A stretch of 64,000 nucleotides of DNA, taken from positions 1-64,000 of the forward strand of contig CAZTWL010000023.1 in assembly GCA_964617825.1 (NCBI GenBank). The letters are read 5' to 3'. Shown piece by piece: positions 52,631 to 61,826 of this stretch. How positions within the stretch are numbered: the stretch's first letter is position 1; every line of letters begins with the position of its first letter. A model generated the notes under the pieces. It was not told the origin of the DNA. It searched no databases and saw nothing but the letters and a program-made list of their open reading frames with translations. The DNA is from VSJD01 sp964617825. Lineage in GTDB: Bacteria; Verrucomicrobiota; Kiritimatiellia; JAAZAB01. Both the position numbers and the translations under genes were made by a program.

Positions 52631-55048
52631 ATGGCAACCGAAGCAAAAACCAAGAAACTTTCGGGCAAACTGTCGATAACCTCGCAGAGCTTGAGGTGTC
52701 AACTGTCGATTGCCTATGTTTTGATGACGATTTTGCCGATGATGTCGCTTTCCTATTTCCTGGTCATGTATCTGATCCCGAACATAACGACCAGCGAAAG
52801 CATCTTCCTGGTTTTCCTTTTCAGCCTGCTGCTGTCGCTGGCGGGGTATATGATCCTGATTAAAATTACGCGATCGATCATTAGCTTGCGGGAATATGTC
52901 GAGGACCTTGCCACAGGACATGTAAAGGCGTCGGATATTCACGATAAAGCGGAGGAACTGAACGATATTGTCGAGTTTGTAAATCGGATTCACCAGAAGC
53001 TGCAGGACGAAGAGCAGGTGCGCGCGCGCATGGAGAAGGCCGCAATTATTGACGCCATGCTAGATCCGCTGTTCGTCATCGACCTCGATGGCCTGATAAT
53101 GTTTGCCAATCCGGCCCAGGAAAGCATGTTTGGCCGAAAAGCCCAAACCGTCATTGGGAAAAAGTTCGATGAGCTTTTCAGCTTTATCCGGCCGGGCGAT
53201 TTCGAAAAGTTCGCCACGTTGCCGGGTAAGGTCATGGAGACCGGGGAAGCCGGACCATTGGAAATAGCGATTATTGCCGGGGACGGCAGGGAAATTCCGG
53301 TGAGCATCAGGTGTTCGTTGCTGAAAGATGCCGAGGGTCGGCCCATGTATGTCGTTGCCGTGCTGCGGGACATTACGGAGTTCAAGCGTGCGGCGGAGAA
53401 AGAAAAGGAACTCGCGGCCGTCGCCGCCGAGGCCGCCGTGGAGAAGAAAAGGATTGCCGACCTGGAGACGACGTATAAAGAATTGAAGAGAGCGGACGAT
53501 GCTTTGCGCGAAAGCGAAAAGAACCAGCGCCAGCTCCTGGGGAGCATGATCAACGCCTTCGCCATATATGAGTCGATTTTCGATGCCGCGGGCCATTTCG
53601 TCGATTGCCGGTTTCTTTTCATTAATGACGCCTTCGAGCGCATAACCGGCGTGCGAACCAAGGAAGTTATCTGCAAAACGATTCATGAGGTGTGGCCCGC
53701 GACCGAGCCGGAATGGATCAAACGCTACGGCGAGGTGGCGGTTACCGGAGTTTTCCAGACGTTCGACATGTATCACGATCCTACGAAGAAATTCTATCAC
53801 TGCAACGTCTATCGTCCGTGGAATACCAATGACCGTTTTTGCGTCGTATTTGAAGATATTACCGCGCGCAAGCGGGCGGAGGTGGAGAAGGCCAAGCTCG
53901 AAACCGAACTTCAGCAGGCCCATAAGATGGAATCGGTGGGCCGGTTGGCCGGCGGGGTGGCCCACGACTTCAACAACATCCTGCAGATCATCCTGGGCAA
54001 TGTGGAACTGTCCATGAACCGGATGCCGTTGGACAGCCCCGTGCGCCCTGAACTTGAAGAGATCCAAAACGCCGGCCGGCGCGCCGCCGATCTTACCCGC
54101 CAGTTGCTCGGCTTTGCCCGCAAGCAGACGATCACTCCCCGGACGATGGATCTGAACGCCACCGTGGCCGGGATGCTCAAGATGTTGAAGCGCCTCATTG
54201 GCGAAGATATCGAGATGGTCTGGACACCCCGCGCGGGTCTGTGGTTAATCAGGATGGACCCCATCCAGATTGACCAGATTCTGGTCAACCTGTGCGTCAA
54301 TGCGCGCGATGTCATTGTCGGCACCGGCACGGTGCAAATCGCGACGGAGAACGTCCATGTGGACGAGCTTCATGCGGCGCGGCATGACGGGGTTTTGCTT
54401 GGCGATTACGTGTTGCTGACGGTCAGCGACACCGGTTGCGGCATCGACAAGGAAACGCAGGACAAGATCTTCGAGCCTTTTTTTACAACCAAGGCGGTAG
54501 GGAAGGGCACCGGGTTGGGGCTGGCCACGGTGTACGGCATTGTCCAGCAGAACCATGGCCATATCAGCGTTTACAGCGAGCCGGGAATGGGGGCGACCTT
54601 GCACATCTACCTGCCACGGTATATCGGCAGCGATACGACGGCGGTGGCGGAAGACTCAACGAAGTCACCTGTCCGGGGAAACGCAAAGCTGTTGTTGGTC
54701 GAGGACGACTTGTCCCTGCTTGGCATGTGTGACCAGATGTTGCGGCGATTGGGCTATAACGTGCTGGCGGTCGGCACGCCGGAAGATGCTCTGCGCATTG
54801 CAGACGAACATGCCGACCAGATTCAACTGCTGCTGACCGATGTCGTTATGCCGGGGATGAACGGCAGCGAGCTGGCCGGTCGGTTGAAGGTGCGCTATCC
54901 GAACCTCAAGTGCCTGTTCATGTCCGGCTTCACGGCGGATATCATCTCCCGCCAGGGTATTATGGAAAGAAACTACCATTTCATCCAGAAACCGTTTTCG
55001 ATGACGGATTTGGCTTCCAAAGTCGGGGAGGCCCTGGCGGAGACCTGA
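52631..55048 (+). CDS. Hybrid sensor histidine kinase (2 TM, HAMP-like, two PAS, HisKA, HATPase, REC)
   Basis: An 805-residue membrane-anchored hybrid kinase. AAAGGA lies eight bases before ATG 52631. Two hydrophobic segments (~25-50 and ~56-80) with almost no periplasmic loop suggest sensing of a cytoplasmic or membrane signal. A HAMP-like linker (~80-125), PAS1 (~137-250) and a coiled-coil segment (252-300) precede PAS2 (~302-412). The HisKA box GGVAHDFNNI gives phospho-His445. The ATPase has NLCVNARD (~554), DTGCGI (600-605) and GKGTGLGL. The C-terminal receiver has acidic pair EDD (~691), phospho-Asp737 in LLTDVVMPGMNG and the IQKPF lysine. No DNA-binding output or partner regulator is adjacent, so its target is unknown. 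Confidence 0.93.
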   Translation: MATEAKTKKLSGKLSITSQSLRCQLSIAYVLMTILPMMSLSYFLVMYLIPNITTSESIFLVFLFSLLLSLAGYMILIKITRSIISLREYVEDLATGHVKASDIHDKAEELNDIVEFVNRIHQKLQDEEQVRARMEKAAIIDAMLDPLFVIDLDGLIMFANPAQESMFGRKAQTVIGKKFDELFSFIRPGDFEKFATLPGKVMETGEAGPLEIAIIAGDGREIPVSIRCSLLKDAEGRPMYVVAVLRDITEFKRAAEKEKELAAVAAEAAVEKKRIADLETTYKELKRADDALRESEKNQRQLLGSMINAFAIYESIFDAAGHFVDCRFLFINDAFERITGVRTKEVICKTIHEVWPATEPEWIKRYGEVAVTGVFQTFDMYHDPTKKFYHCNVYRPWNTNDRFCVVFEDITARKRAEVEKAKLETELQQAHKMESVGRLAGGVAHDFNNILQIILGNVELSMNRMPLDSPVRPELEEIQNAGRRAADLTRQLLGFARKQTITPRTMDLNATVAGMLKMLKRLIGEDIEMVWTPRAGLWLIRMDPIQIDQILVNLCVNARDVIVGTGTVQIATENVHVDELHAARHDGVLLGDYVLLTVSDTGCGIDKETQDKIFEPFFTTKAVGKGTGLGLATVYGIVQQNHGHISVYSEPGMGATLHIYLPRYIGSDTTAVAEDSTKSPVRGNAKLLLVEDDLSLLGMCDQMLRRLGYNVLAVGTPEDALRIADEHADQIQLLLTDVVMPGMNGSELAGRLKVRYPNLKCLFMSGFTADIISRQGIMERNYHFIQKPFSMTDLASKVGEALAET

Positions 55049-55212
55049 TGCCGGACGGTGGAATAAGGGCGAGTATCCGCGAACCTTCATGGACCGCTTG
55101 GCGGCGCGGTTTGGCGCTCAAAACGACGACAAAATTTGTCCACGTTGAAAATGCGCTTGAAGCTCTGGAAACGCCTGGCTGTGTAAGTTTGTGCAAGCAG
55201 ATAGATTAAGCG

Positions 55213-55287
55213 TGGTGGGCCGTGCAGGGCTTGAACCTGCGACTTCTACCGTGTGAGGATAGCACTCTTCCACTGAGTTAACGGCCC
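55213..55287 (-). tRNA. tRNA-Val (anticodon CAC)
   Basis: Read on the minus strand, the acceptor stem GGGCCGT pairs with ACGGCCC. The D arm is ACTCAGTGGAAGAGT, the anticodon stem CTATC/GGTAG carries loop CTCACAC (anticodon CAC, plus positions 55255-55253), and the T arm is GCAGG-TTCAAGC-CCTGC. The 3' CCA is encoded (TGG at 55213-55215). The GTG-decoding valine tRNA overlaps no gene. Confidence 0.95.
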
Positions 55288-55589
55288 ATGTAACCAGGGA
55301 TCGAAGAACTGATGCCGGAGCAATCCCGGATACGAGGCGGCGAACAATCCTGTTCCCTTGGTGTGGCTTAATATGAAGGATGGCCCCTAGGGTTGTCAAG
55401 CGTGTACCGCAATCCCCCCCTGTACCGCAATCCACAATTTCATTCCCGCAGGCGGGGCGTTCCTCAGCGGTTTGGCTTGCGATGCGCTGATTCTGCGGTC
55501 CGGCCAGGCTTGAAAGTGTCAAACAGCGGCGTTCGCCCGAAAAAACTTATTTTATTGCGCATGGCGTTCGTAAACAAGGATTGTTTTCT
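55288..55589. other. Intergenic region upstream of the large secreted protein
   Basis: No gene is recognised. A 13-base direct repeat TGTACCGCAATCC occurs at 55403-55415 and 55421-55433. The right part becomes AT-rich towards the promoter at 55590. Confidence 0.45.
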
Positions 55590-55619
55590 TTGACATGTTT
55601 CCCCTTTGACGAGTACAAT
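55590..55619 (+). promoter_or_regulatory. Predicted strong sigma70-type promoter for the large secreted protein
   Basis: Consensus TTGACA (55590-55595) and TACAAT (55614-55619) are 18 bases apart. Transcription should begin near 55626, which rules out in-frame starts at 55606 and 55618 and supports ATG 55690. Confidence 0.65.
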
Positions 55620-55689
55620 GAAATTAAGTGGAGTAGGTGCCGGGCCATGCCGTTCTCCACATATTTCCACACCGATTTGGGCTGTAAAA

Positions 55690-58600
55690 ATGAGCAGACT
55701 TAAGATACGGTTCTTATGGGTGGTCGCAGCAACGGCCATGATGTGCGTGTCGGCCAGCGGAGGCGATGTGGTGTGCGATGGCACCCCGTGCGGCTCCATC
55801 GTTTTGTCCGCCACAGCCTCGCCAAGTGCGCAATTCGCCGCCGAGGAATTGGCCGCTTATATTAAAAAGATGTCCGGCGCGACGTTGCCGGTGACGAATG
55901 CAAGTACGTCCGCCGGCATTGTTATCGGCGCGCTGGACGATCTGACGAATGTCCCGCAAACGGTTAGGGATCGGCTGGCCGCCGCCAAGAGCGACGAGTC
56001 CTTTTACATCAAGAGCGACGGCGCCAACCTGTTTGTCGTCGGCAAGAAACCGATTGGCGCGTTGTACGGGACTTACACCCTCCTGGAAACTTACCTGGGA
56101 GTCCGCTGGTTTTATCCGGGCGCATTGGGGGAGCATTGCCCCTCGCTGTCAACCATCACCCTGCCGGCCATTGATGATTTTCAAGAGCCCGCCATGGCCT
56201 CCAGGGTTCCGCAATTTGACAGCGCTTCCTATAATTTCTACGACTCCGTGATCTGGTGCGCGCGGCACAAAATGCAAAACTGGGAAGTGCCGACTTTGCG
56301 CTGGTTCAATCCCACCAATACCTGCACGGATGCCAAATCCGCGTATCTCAACCAGGCGATCAACGCATTGCCCAGAACGGGCGGGCATTCGCTGTTCAAA
56401 AAGGCGTGTCCAACGAATCTATTCGCGAGCAATCCTGAATATTTTCCGCTGATCGGCGGTGTGCGCACGAATGGGGCGCTCCTGCAGCGCTGTCTGGCCA
56501 ACACGAATGTGTTTAACCTGGTGGCCGATTATGGCCTGAACTGGTGCAACGCGAACTCAAACAACGTTCTCTCAATTATGTCAGACGATAGCCGTGGCAC
56601 CTGGTGCCAATGCGAGGAATGTATGACGATGGGAACGGTGAACGGCGTTTTCAAGGTTGCCAACCTGTATCACCGGTTCTTTTCCCGGGTGGTTGACCAT
56701 ATCCTGGCGCGCAATCCCGACGCGCGGATCGATGTTGCATTTTATATCGATTATGCCGTGGCTCCCGATGATCCGACCATTCGGTACCAGGGCAAGAACG
56801 TGCGGGGTTTTTACTGCACTTGCTGGCCGCATGCCCGTTGCTATGCGCACGGTTTAACGGATTCGACCTGCATGCGCAACAAGACATGCCTTGAGGACTT
56901 GCTGGCAGTATTGAAAATGTGTCCGCGCCTTTACACCTATGAATACGTTGAAAGCTCCGACATTGCCTATGCGCCGCTCTATAAAACCATACCCCGCGAC
57001 ATCAAGGACCTGGCGGCGCTGGGGGTTGAAGGGTTCATGGATCCCGTCACGCCCTTGAATGGCACGATCATCATAGATACAAGTCCCGAGACTCAATACA
57101 ACTGGCAAACCCACTGGCCTGCCCTTTATCTCAGCGCCAAGCTGCATTGGAATAAGGAATTGGACACGGAAACAGCTATGGACGAAGCCTACGGGCTCTA
57201 TTACGGCGCCGCGGAGGCGCCCATGAAATCCTATCATGCGTTGCGCATGCAGTTGTGGGAAAGCGCCCCGGGCCACGCGTACTATGGAGGCCCGCAACGT
57301 ACGGCTTATGCGCTGACCGTGCCAGGCGCGGAAAAGGAACTGAGGGGATACATTGCAGAGGCAAAAACGCTGGCCGCGGGTAACGCGCTGGTCCTGGAGC
57401 GCATCGGCGTGGACGAACAGTTCCTGGACATGTTCTGGAAAGCGGGTGCCGATGAAATGGAAAACCAGTTTTCCGCCGAAAAACAGATTATCCCGGAGCG
57501 TGTCCGGGAGCCCCTCGTAATCGATGGGGACCTGGCGGAGCCGACCTGGCTGTCTGCCAGACCGAAGGCGGGATTCTTCATCATGGGATCGAACCTGCCT
57601 TCCGCGCAAACCAACAATTTCCGCATGGCCTACGACGAAACCAACCTGTATGTCGGGTTTGTGGCCTTGAACGACAAGGCCGCGAGTTCCGAAGTCGCCA
57701 ATATGACCCGGCGCGACGGACAGGAGCTCTGGGGCGATGACCACATCGAGTTGCAGCTTGCGCCGCCCGAAGGCGGGGACGCCTTCTACCATATCGGGGT
57801 CAACACCCTGGGCGTGCTCTACGATGCGAAGATTAGCGGACTGAGTACGGACCTTGCCTATAACTCGCAGGCCGAAGTTGCCGTGGCTAAACTCGATGAC
57901 CGTTTTATTTATGAAATCCGGCTGCCTTTGGCGCCGATGAACGGGAGCGTGTCGCCGGGCAAGGTATGGGGGATAAACGCTTTGCGCGCTGTCCACAACC
58001 TGCAGCCGCCGAAGGCCTCGGAAACCAATTCGCTGGATGGCAATTATCCTGGCCGCGTGACGGAATTCAGGCAAGCCGTATTCGGCGATAATATAATCAA
58101 AAACGGCAACTTCTCCGAACTGGTGGCAAAAACCAGTGACAATACGGGGGTGATAGGCGATTTGTGGTTCAGATCCTGGGGCGTGAGCTCGTCGGAGAGC
58201 GAGGCGCTCGATGACGGGCCCCGGCCCGCCCGGTTGCGTCTTAAAATAGGCACGATTTATTCGTATCTCCAGCTTCCCAAGTTGGATATTCCCGGGGGAT
58301 TGGTCTGCGAACTGCACGCTTCAGGAACGGGCCGCGTGAAATTGTGGACCAAAACCTGCCTGCGGCCGCCAACCAACGATGCGGCCTTCAAGTCTTCAAT
58401 GACAAAAACAGGGGGGACTTTTAACGTGTCCGCGACGCCCTCGGTATTCAGATTCACTATACCAATTGCCCCGTATGAAATCGGCTATATTTACCTCAGC
58501 CTGGATTCCGGCGAGGTTGTCGTCAGCCATCTCAGCGGAGTCCTGGTGGAACATGCCATTACATTCCCGGCCATACCGGATCAGGTGGTCACCAATAAGC

Positions 58601-61392
58601 TGGGCTTGTATGCAACGGCATCTTCCGGGCTCGCGGTTTCATTTACGCTCGGCGGCGGACCGGCGATCCTCATGGGCGGAACCAATTTGTCCTTTACCGG
58701 ATCCGGCACGGTCAGCATTGTGGCCAGCCAGGCCGGCGATACGAATTGGGCTGCCGCGCCGAACGTTACCAATAGGTTTAATGTATTGCCTGTGGTGTCC
58801 ATAGGGTTAAGCAAGCCGGCCTTGTCCTATGCGATGACCTATGGCTGTTTGGCCTCTTCCAACCAGACACTGGTGCTGACCAATCCCGGACAAGGGGAAG
58901 TTGCTTATAGCAACAAGGTGAGCTACGGATCGGGCGCCGGCTGGTTCACGATTGCGCCGGCGACCGGTCAATTGGCGTCCGGAGCTAGCCAAGTCATGAC
59001 GGGCACGGTCAGCAGCGCCGGACTGGATGTCGGCGTGTATGTGGCCACAAATGCGATCTTTGCGGTGGGTACGACCAACAGCCCTCAATATCTGGTGGCG
59101 ACGCTGGCAGTCAACAAGGCCAACCAGGAGATTAAGAACTTCACGCCGGCAAATGGATCGGCCTTTATCGTGACCAGCGTCGTTGGGTTGGCGGCGCAGT
59201 CCAGTTCCGGGCTGCCGGTGACAGACTTTACGGTGATTTCCGGTCCGGGAGTTATTCGCGGAGGAACCCTGACGTTTACGAATTCAGGGGTGGTGAAGGT
59301 GAAGGCCGCACAGGCCGGGGACGCGAACTGGAATGCCTCGGTGCCGGTGACCAACACGTTTAACGTGGGTATGGTGACAGCCGTAGTGACGTTGACGAAT
59401 TTGAACCAGACTTACGATGGAACGCCACGAGTGGTGGGCGCAACGACGTTGCCCGGCGGATTGTCGATATCCATCACGTATAATGAAAGCAGCCTTGCGC
59501 CGACGGCAGCCGGAAAGTATGCGGTAATGGGAGTGGTCAATTCAGGCATATATCAGGGATCGGCGCAAGGAACGCTGAGCGTGAAGAAAGCCGATCAGGT
59601 CATCACGTTTCCGGCGATTCCCGACCAAGTTGCCACTGGCGTGGTCGGCCTTTGCGCGATGGCCTCGTCCGGACTCCCGGTTGCTTTTGCGCCCGGCAAC
59701 GCTTTGGCCCAGATAACCGGGCTAACCGATCTGACTTTCACGGGGGCGGGATTGGTCTCCATCCTGGCTTTGCAGGCGGGGAACGCCAACTGGAATCCGG
59801 CGCCGAATGCGACCAACCGGTTCAATGTCACCAAGGCTCCGGCCAGTGTCACGCTCAATAATTTGAGCCAGACGTATAATGGCGCCGCCCGAATTGTAAC
59901 CGGCGCCACCGTCCCGACCGGCTTGACCGTACGCATCACATATGACGGGAGCGCCATAGCGCCGGTCGATGCGGGCAATTATGCGGTTATCGGGACGATC
60001 GACGCGGCTAAATATACGGGGACCGTCGGCGGCAGGCTCGCGGTTGCCAAAGCGAATCAAGCGATTGCATTCCCGGCGATTCCGGATCAGGCGGTTTCGA
60101 GCGTTGTGACGTTATCGGCAGCCGCAGGGTCAGGCTTGCCGGTGACGTTTGCGATCGGCTCCGGTCCGGGTGTGATCAGGGATGGAACGCAACTGGGCTT
60201 TACCGGCGAGGGATCGGTAAAGATCCTGGCCGATCAGTCTGGTAATGCCAACTGGAATGCGGCGGCGAGTGTGACCGCAACAGTAGCGGCGATCCTCAGC
60301 GGAAGGTTGATTGCCTGGGGCAACAATGCAAACGGGCAGTGCAATGTTCCGGCGGAAGCCCAAGGCGGGGTGATCCGGATTGCCGGCGGCGGATCTCATG
60401 GTCTGGCCCTGAAGGAGGGGAAAGTTATCGCCTGGGGCAATAATGCGAACGGCCAATGCGATTTTCCGGCGGAAGCCCACGGCGGTGTGGTTGAAATTAG
60501 CTGCGGCGGCTTCCACAGCCTGGCGCTGAAGGACGGGAGAGTAATTGCCTGGGGCAACAATGCGAACGGCCAGTGTAATGTTCCGGCGGAAGCCCAAAGC
60601 GGGGTAATTCAGATTGCCGCTGGTGAATACCACAGTCTGGCGCTGAAGGACGGGAGAGTAATTGCCTGGGGCGACAATGAAATCGGCCAGTGCAATGTTC
60701 CGGCGGAAGCCCAAAGCGGAGTAACCCAGATTGCCGGCGGAGAATATCACAGCCTGGCCTTGAAAGACGGCAAGGTTATTGCCTGGGGATACGGCGCAAA
60801 CGGTCAATGCAATGTTCCGGCGGAAGCCCAAGGCGGGGTAACCCTGATTTCCGGCGGAAAATACCACAGCCTGGCGCTGAAGGACGGGAGCGTAATTGCC
60901 TGGGGCAATAATGAACTCGGTCAATGTAATGTTCCGGCGGATGCGCAAAGCGGAGTGACCCAGATTGCCGGCGGCGGCTTCCACAGTCTGGCCCTGAAGT
61001 CCGGCGATATTGCTGCTGCGGTCATCGGACCGATGATCAAGGCGAACGGACAGCTCAATGATGTCGTCATAAACAGAGGGGATAATCTCTCCGTCACCGT
61101 GCAACTCGATCCGGGAGACTATGCAGGAACGGCAGTGGACTGGTGGGTATTGGTTTGTGCGAATGGGTCATGGTTTTACATGGATTGGGATGCAGGCTGG
61201 ACTCAGCAAGGCTCTTGGAGTCCGGTGCTCCAGTGTCCGCTATTTAATCTGCCGCCTACACCCGTATTAAACATATCGGGCCTGGGCGCTGGCCTGTATA
61301 CTTTCTATTTTGCCGTCGATTATCCGATGGATGGAATTTTGAACGTCGATGGGGCAATTTTATATGATTCCGTAAATGTGATGATACCGTAA
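55690..61392 (+). CDS. Giant modular secreted protein: DUF4838-like glycosidase, CBM9-like, MBG and RCC1 repeats
   Basis: A 1,900-residue exported protein. ATG 55690 opens a signal peptide (SRLKIRFLWVVAATAMMCVSASG) and lies after the predicted promoter. Residues ~30-125 resemble the small N-terminal domain of GH20/GH67 enzymes (FAAEELAAYIKKMSG...FYIKSDGANLFVVG, LYGTYTLLETYLGVRWFYP). Residues ~225-470 match DUF4838-type hydrolase domains (NVLSIMSDDSRGTWCQCEEC). About 600-790 is a CBM9-like domain (VIDGDLAEPTW, YDETNLYVGFVALND). About 953-1533 holds four FPAIPDQ...W repeats and two MBG_2-like repeats (LNQTYDGTPRVV, LSQTYNGAARIV). About 1537-1770 has six 39-residue RCC1-like repeats (VIAWGNNANGQCNVP). 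The last ~125 residues form a beta domain. A role in glycan degradation at the cell surface is inferred. Confidence 0.88.
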   Translation: MSRLKIRFLWVVAATAMMCVSASGGDVVCDGTPCGSIVLSATASPSAQFAAEELAAYIKKMSGATLPVTNASTSAGIVIGALDDLTNVPQTVRDRLAAAKSDESFYIKSDGANLFVVGKKPIGALYGTYTLLETYLGVRWFYPGALGEHCPSLSTITLPAIDDFQEPAMASRVPQFDSASYNFYDSVIWCARHKMQNWEVPTLRWFNPTNTCTDAKSAYLNQAINALPRTGGHSLFKKACPTNLFASNPEYFPLIGGVRTNGALLQRCLANTNVFNLVADYGLNWCNANSNNVLSIMSDDSRGTWCQCEECMTMGTVNGVFKVANLYHRFFSRVVDHILARNPDARIDVAFYIDYAVAPDDPTIRYQGKNVRGFYCTCWPHARCYAHGLTDSTCMRNKTCLEDLLAVLKMCPRLYTYEYVESSDIAYAPLYKTIPRDIKDLAALGVEGFMDPVTPLNGTIIIDTSPETQYNWQTHWPALYLSAKLHWNKELDTETAMDEAYGLYYGAAEAPMKSYHALRMQLWESAPGHAYYGGPQRTAYALTVPGAEKELRGYIAEAKTLAAGNALVLERIGVDEQFLDMFWKAGADEMENQFSAEKQIIPERVREPLVIDGDLAEPTWLSARPKAGFFIMGSNLPSAQTNNFRMAYDETNLYVGFVALNDKAASSEVANMTRRDGQELWGDDHIELQLAPPEGGDAFYHIGVNTLGVLYDAKISGLSTDLAYNSQAEVAVAKLDDRFIYEIRLPLAPMNGSVSPGKVWGINALRAVHNLQPPKASETNSLDGNYPGRVTEFRQAVFGDNIIKNGNFSELVAKTSDNTGVIGDLWFRSWGVSSSESEALDDGPRPARLRLKIGTIYSYLQLPKLDIPGGLVCELHASGTGRVKLWTKTCLRPPTNDAAFKSSMTKTGGTFNVSATPSVFRFTIPIAPYEIGYIYLSLDSGEVVVSHLSGVLVEHAITFPAIPDQVVTNKLGLYATASSGLAVSFTLGGGPAILMGGTNLSFTGSGTVSIVASQAGDTNWAAAPNVTNRFNVLPVVSIGLSKPALSYAMTYGCLASSNQTLVLTNPGQGEVAYSNKVSYGSGAGWFTIAPATGQLASGASQVMTGTVSSAGLDVGVYVATNAIFAVGTTNSPQYLVATLAVNKANQEIKNFTPANGSAFIVTSVVGLAAQSSSGLPVTDFTVISGPGVIRGGTLTFTNSGVVKVKAAQAGDANWNASVPVTNTFNVGMVTAVVTLTNLNQTYDGTPRVVGATTLPGGLSISITYNESSLAPTAAGKYAVMGVVNSGIYQGSAQGTLSVKKADQVITFPAIPDQVATGVVGLCAMASSGLPVAFAPGNALAQITGLTDLTFTGAGLVSILALQAGNANWNPAPNATNRFNVTKAPASVTLNNLSQTYNGAARIVTGATVPTGLTVRITYDGSAIAPVDAGNYAVIGTIDAAKYTGTVGGRLAVAKANQAIAFPAIPDQAVSSVVTLSAAAGSGLPVTFAIGSGPGVIRDGTQLGFTGEGSVKILADQSGNANWNAAASVTATVAAILSGRLIAWGNNANGQCNVPAEAQGGVIRIAGGGSHGLALKEGKVIAWGNNANGQCDFPAEAHGGVVEISCGGFHSLALKDGRVIAWGNNANGQCNVPAEAQSGVIQIAAGEYHSLALKDGRVIAWGDNEIGQCNVPAEAQSGVTQIAGGEYHSLALKDGKVIAWGYGANGQCNVPAEAQGGVTLISGGKYHSLALKDGSVIAWGNNELGQCNVPADAQSGVTQIAGGGFHSLALKSGDIAAAVIGPMIKANGQLNDVVINRGDNLSVTVQLDPGDYAGTAVDWWVLVCANGSWFYMDWDAGWTQQGSWSPVLQCPLFNLPPTPVLNISGLGAGLYTFYFAVDYPMDGILNVDGAILYDSVNVMIP
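60300..61005 (+). repeat. Six tandem 117-bp coding repeats (RCC1-like)
   Basis: Near-identical units start at the codons for AWG at about 60313, 60430, 60547, 60664, 60781 and 60898, exactly 117 bases apart. Each encodes one 39-residue RCC1-like blade. High DNA identity between units suggests recent expansion or gene conversion. Confidence 0.9.
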
Positions 61393-61501
61393 GCGATGAG
61401 TTGCCTGGCCCCTGGAGAGGTTCAAGGGATTCGGTGACGGAAAAACGATTACAAATTGAGGTCAGACATAAGGATTGGGCACGCGTCTTAATAAATAATG
61501 G

Positions 61502-61523
61502 AGCGGGTTAAGGGAATCGAACC
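61502..61523 (-). other. Copy of the tRNA-Gly 3' end (candidate distal attachment site)
   Basis: The 22 bases here match tRNA-Gly positions 63631-63652 at 21 of 22, in the same orientation, differing only at T61509 versus G63638. The copy lies 2.1 kb beyond the tRNA 3' end, the geometry expected after integration at a tRNA 3' terminus. No integrase gene is present. Confidence 0.5.
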
Positions 61524-61589
61524 GGATTTCGGTGAGCTCAGTCGAACCGCGCCGCCTGGCAGCCTTCAGTCTATCAATCTATGGGACAC

Positions 61590-61798
61590 TGGCGAATCAA
61601 CCGAAAGGAAGTGCGGGAAAATATGCGTTGGATTGGTTGGCACGAAGGAATACCTGTGTAAAGAATGGATGGATCAAGGCGCGTTTGAGAATGGGGGCGG
61701 CGACAAATTTCGCGAGCAGGTTGTGTCATATTGATACGGCCGGCGAGGGTGATTGGGGGTATGTTGCGCGAAACCGATTAAAAATCATTAGAATATAG
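61590..61798 (+). pseudogene. C-terminal remnant of a REP-associated tyrosine transposase (RayT/TnpA_REP)
   Basis: One frame reads NQPKGSAGKYALDWLARRNT, then WIKARLRMGAATNFASRL and HIDTAGEGDWGYVARNRLK, ending at a stop at 61798. The pattern matches the C-terminal helical region that follows the HUH catalytic domain in REP-associated Y1 transposases of PVC bacteria. The catalytic domain is absent, so it is a fragment. A second, differently damaged copy lies at 63007-63370; the shared ~95 bases (61685-61785 and ~63260-63360) are almost identical. Confidence 0.6.
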
Positions 61799-61826
61799 GA
61801 CTGCCCCTTGGATCTTTATGGTCTGG

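Noticed and set aside
56854..58317. Long minus-strand frame inside the giant secreted protein
   Set aside because: The plus-strand reading has coherent CBM9-like and hydrolase domains; the antisense frame lacks any recognisable motif.
60300..61005. Regular repeats as a CRISPR array
   Set aside because: Units are 117 bp with no unique spacers, stay in frame and encode RCC1-like blades.
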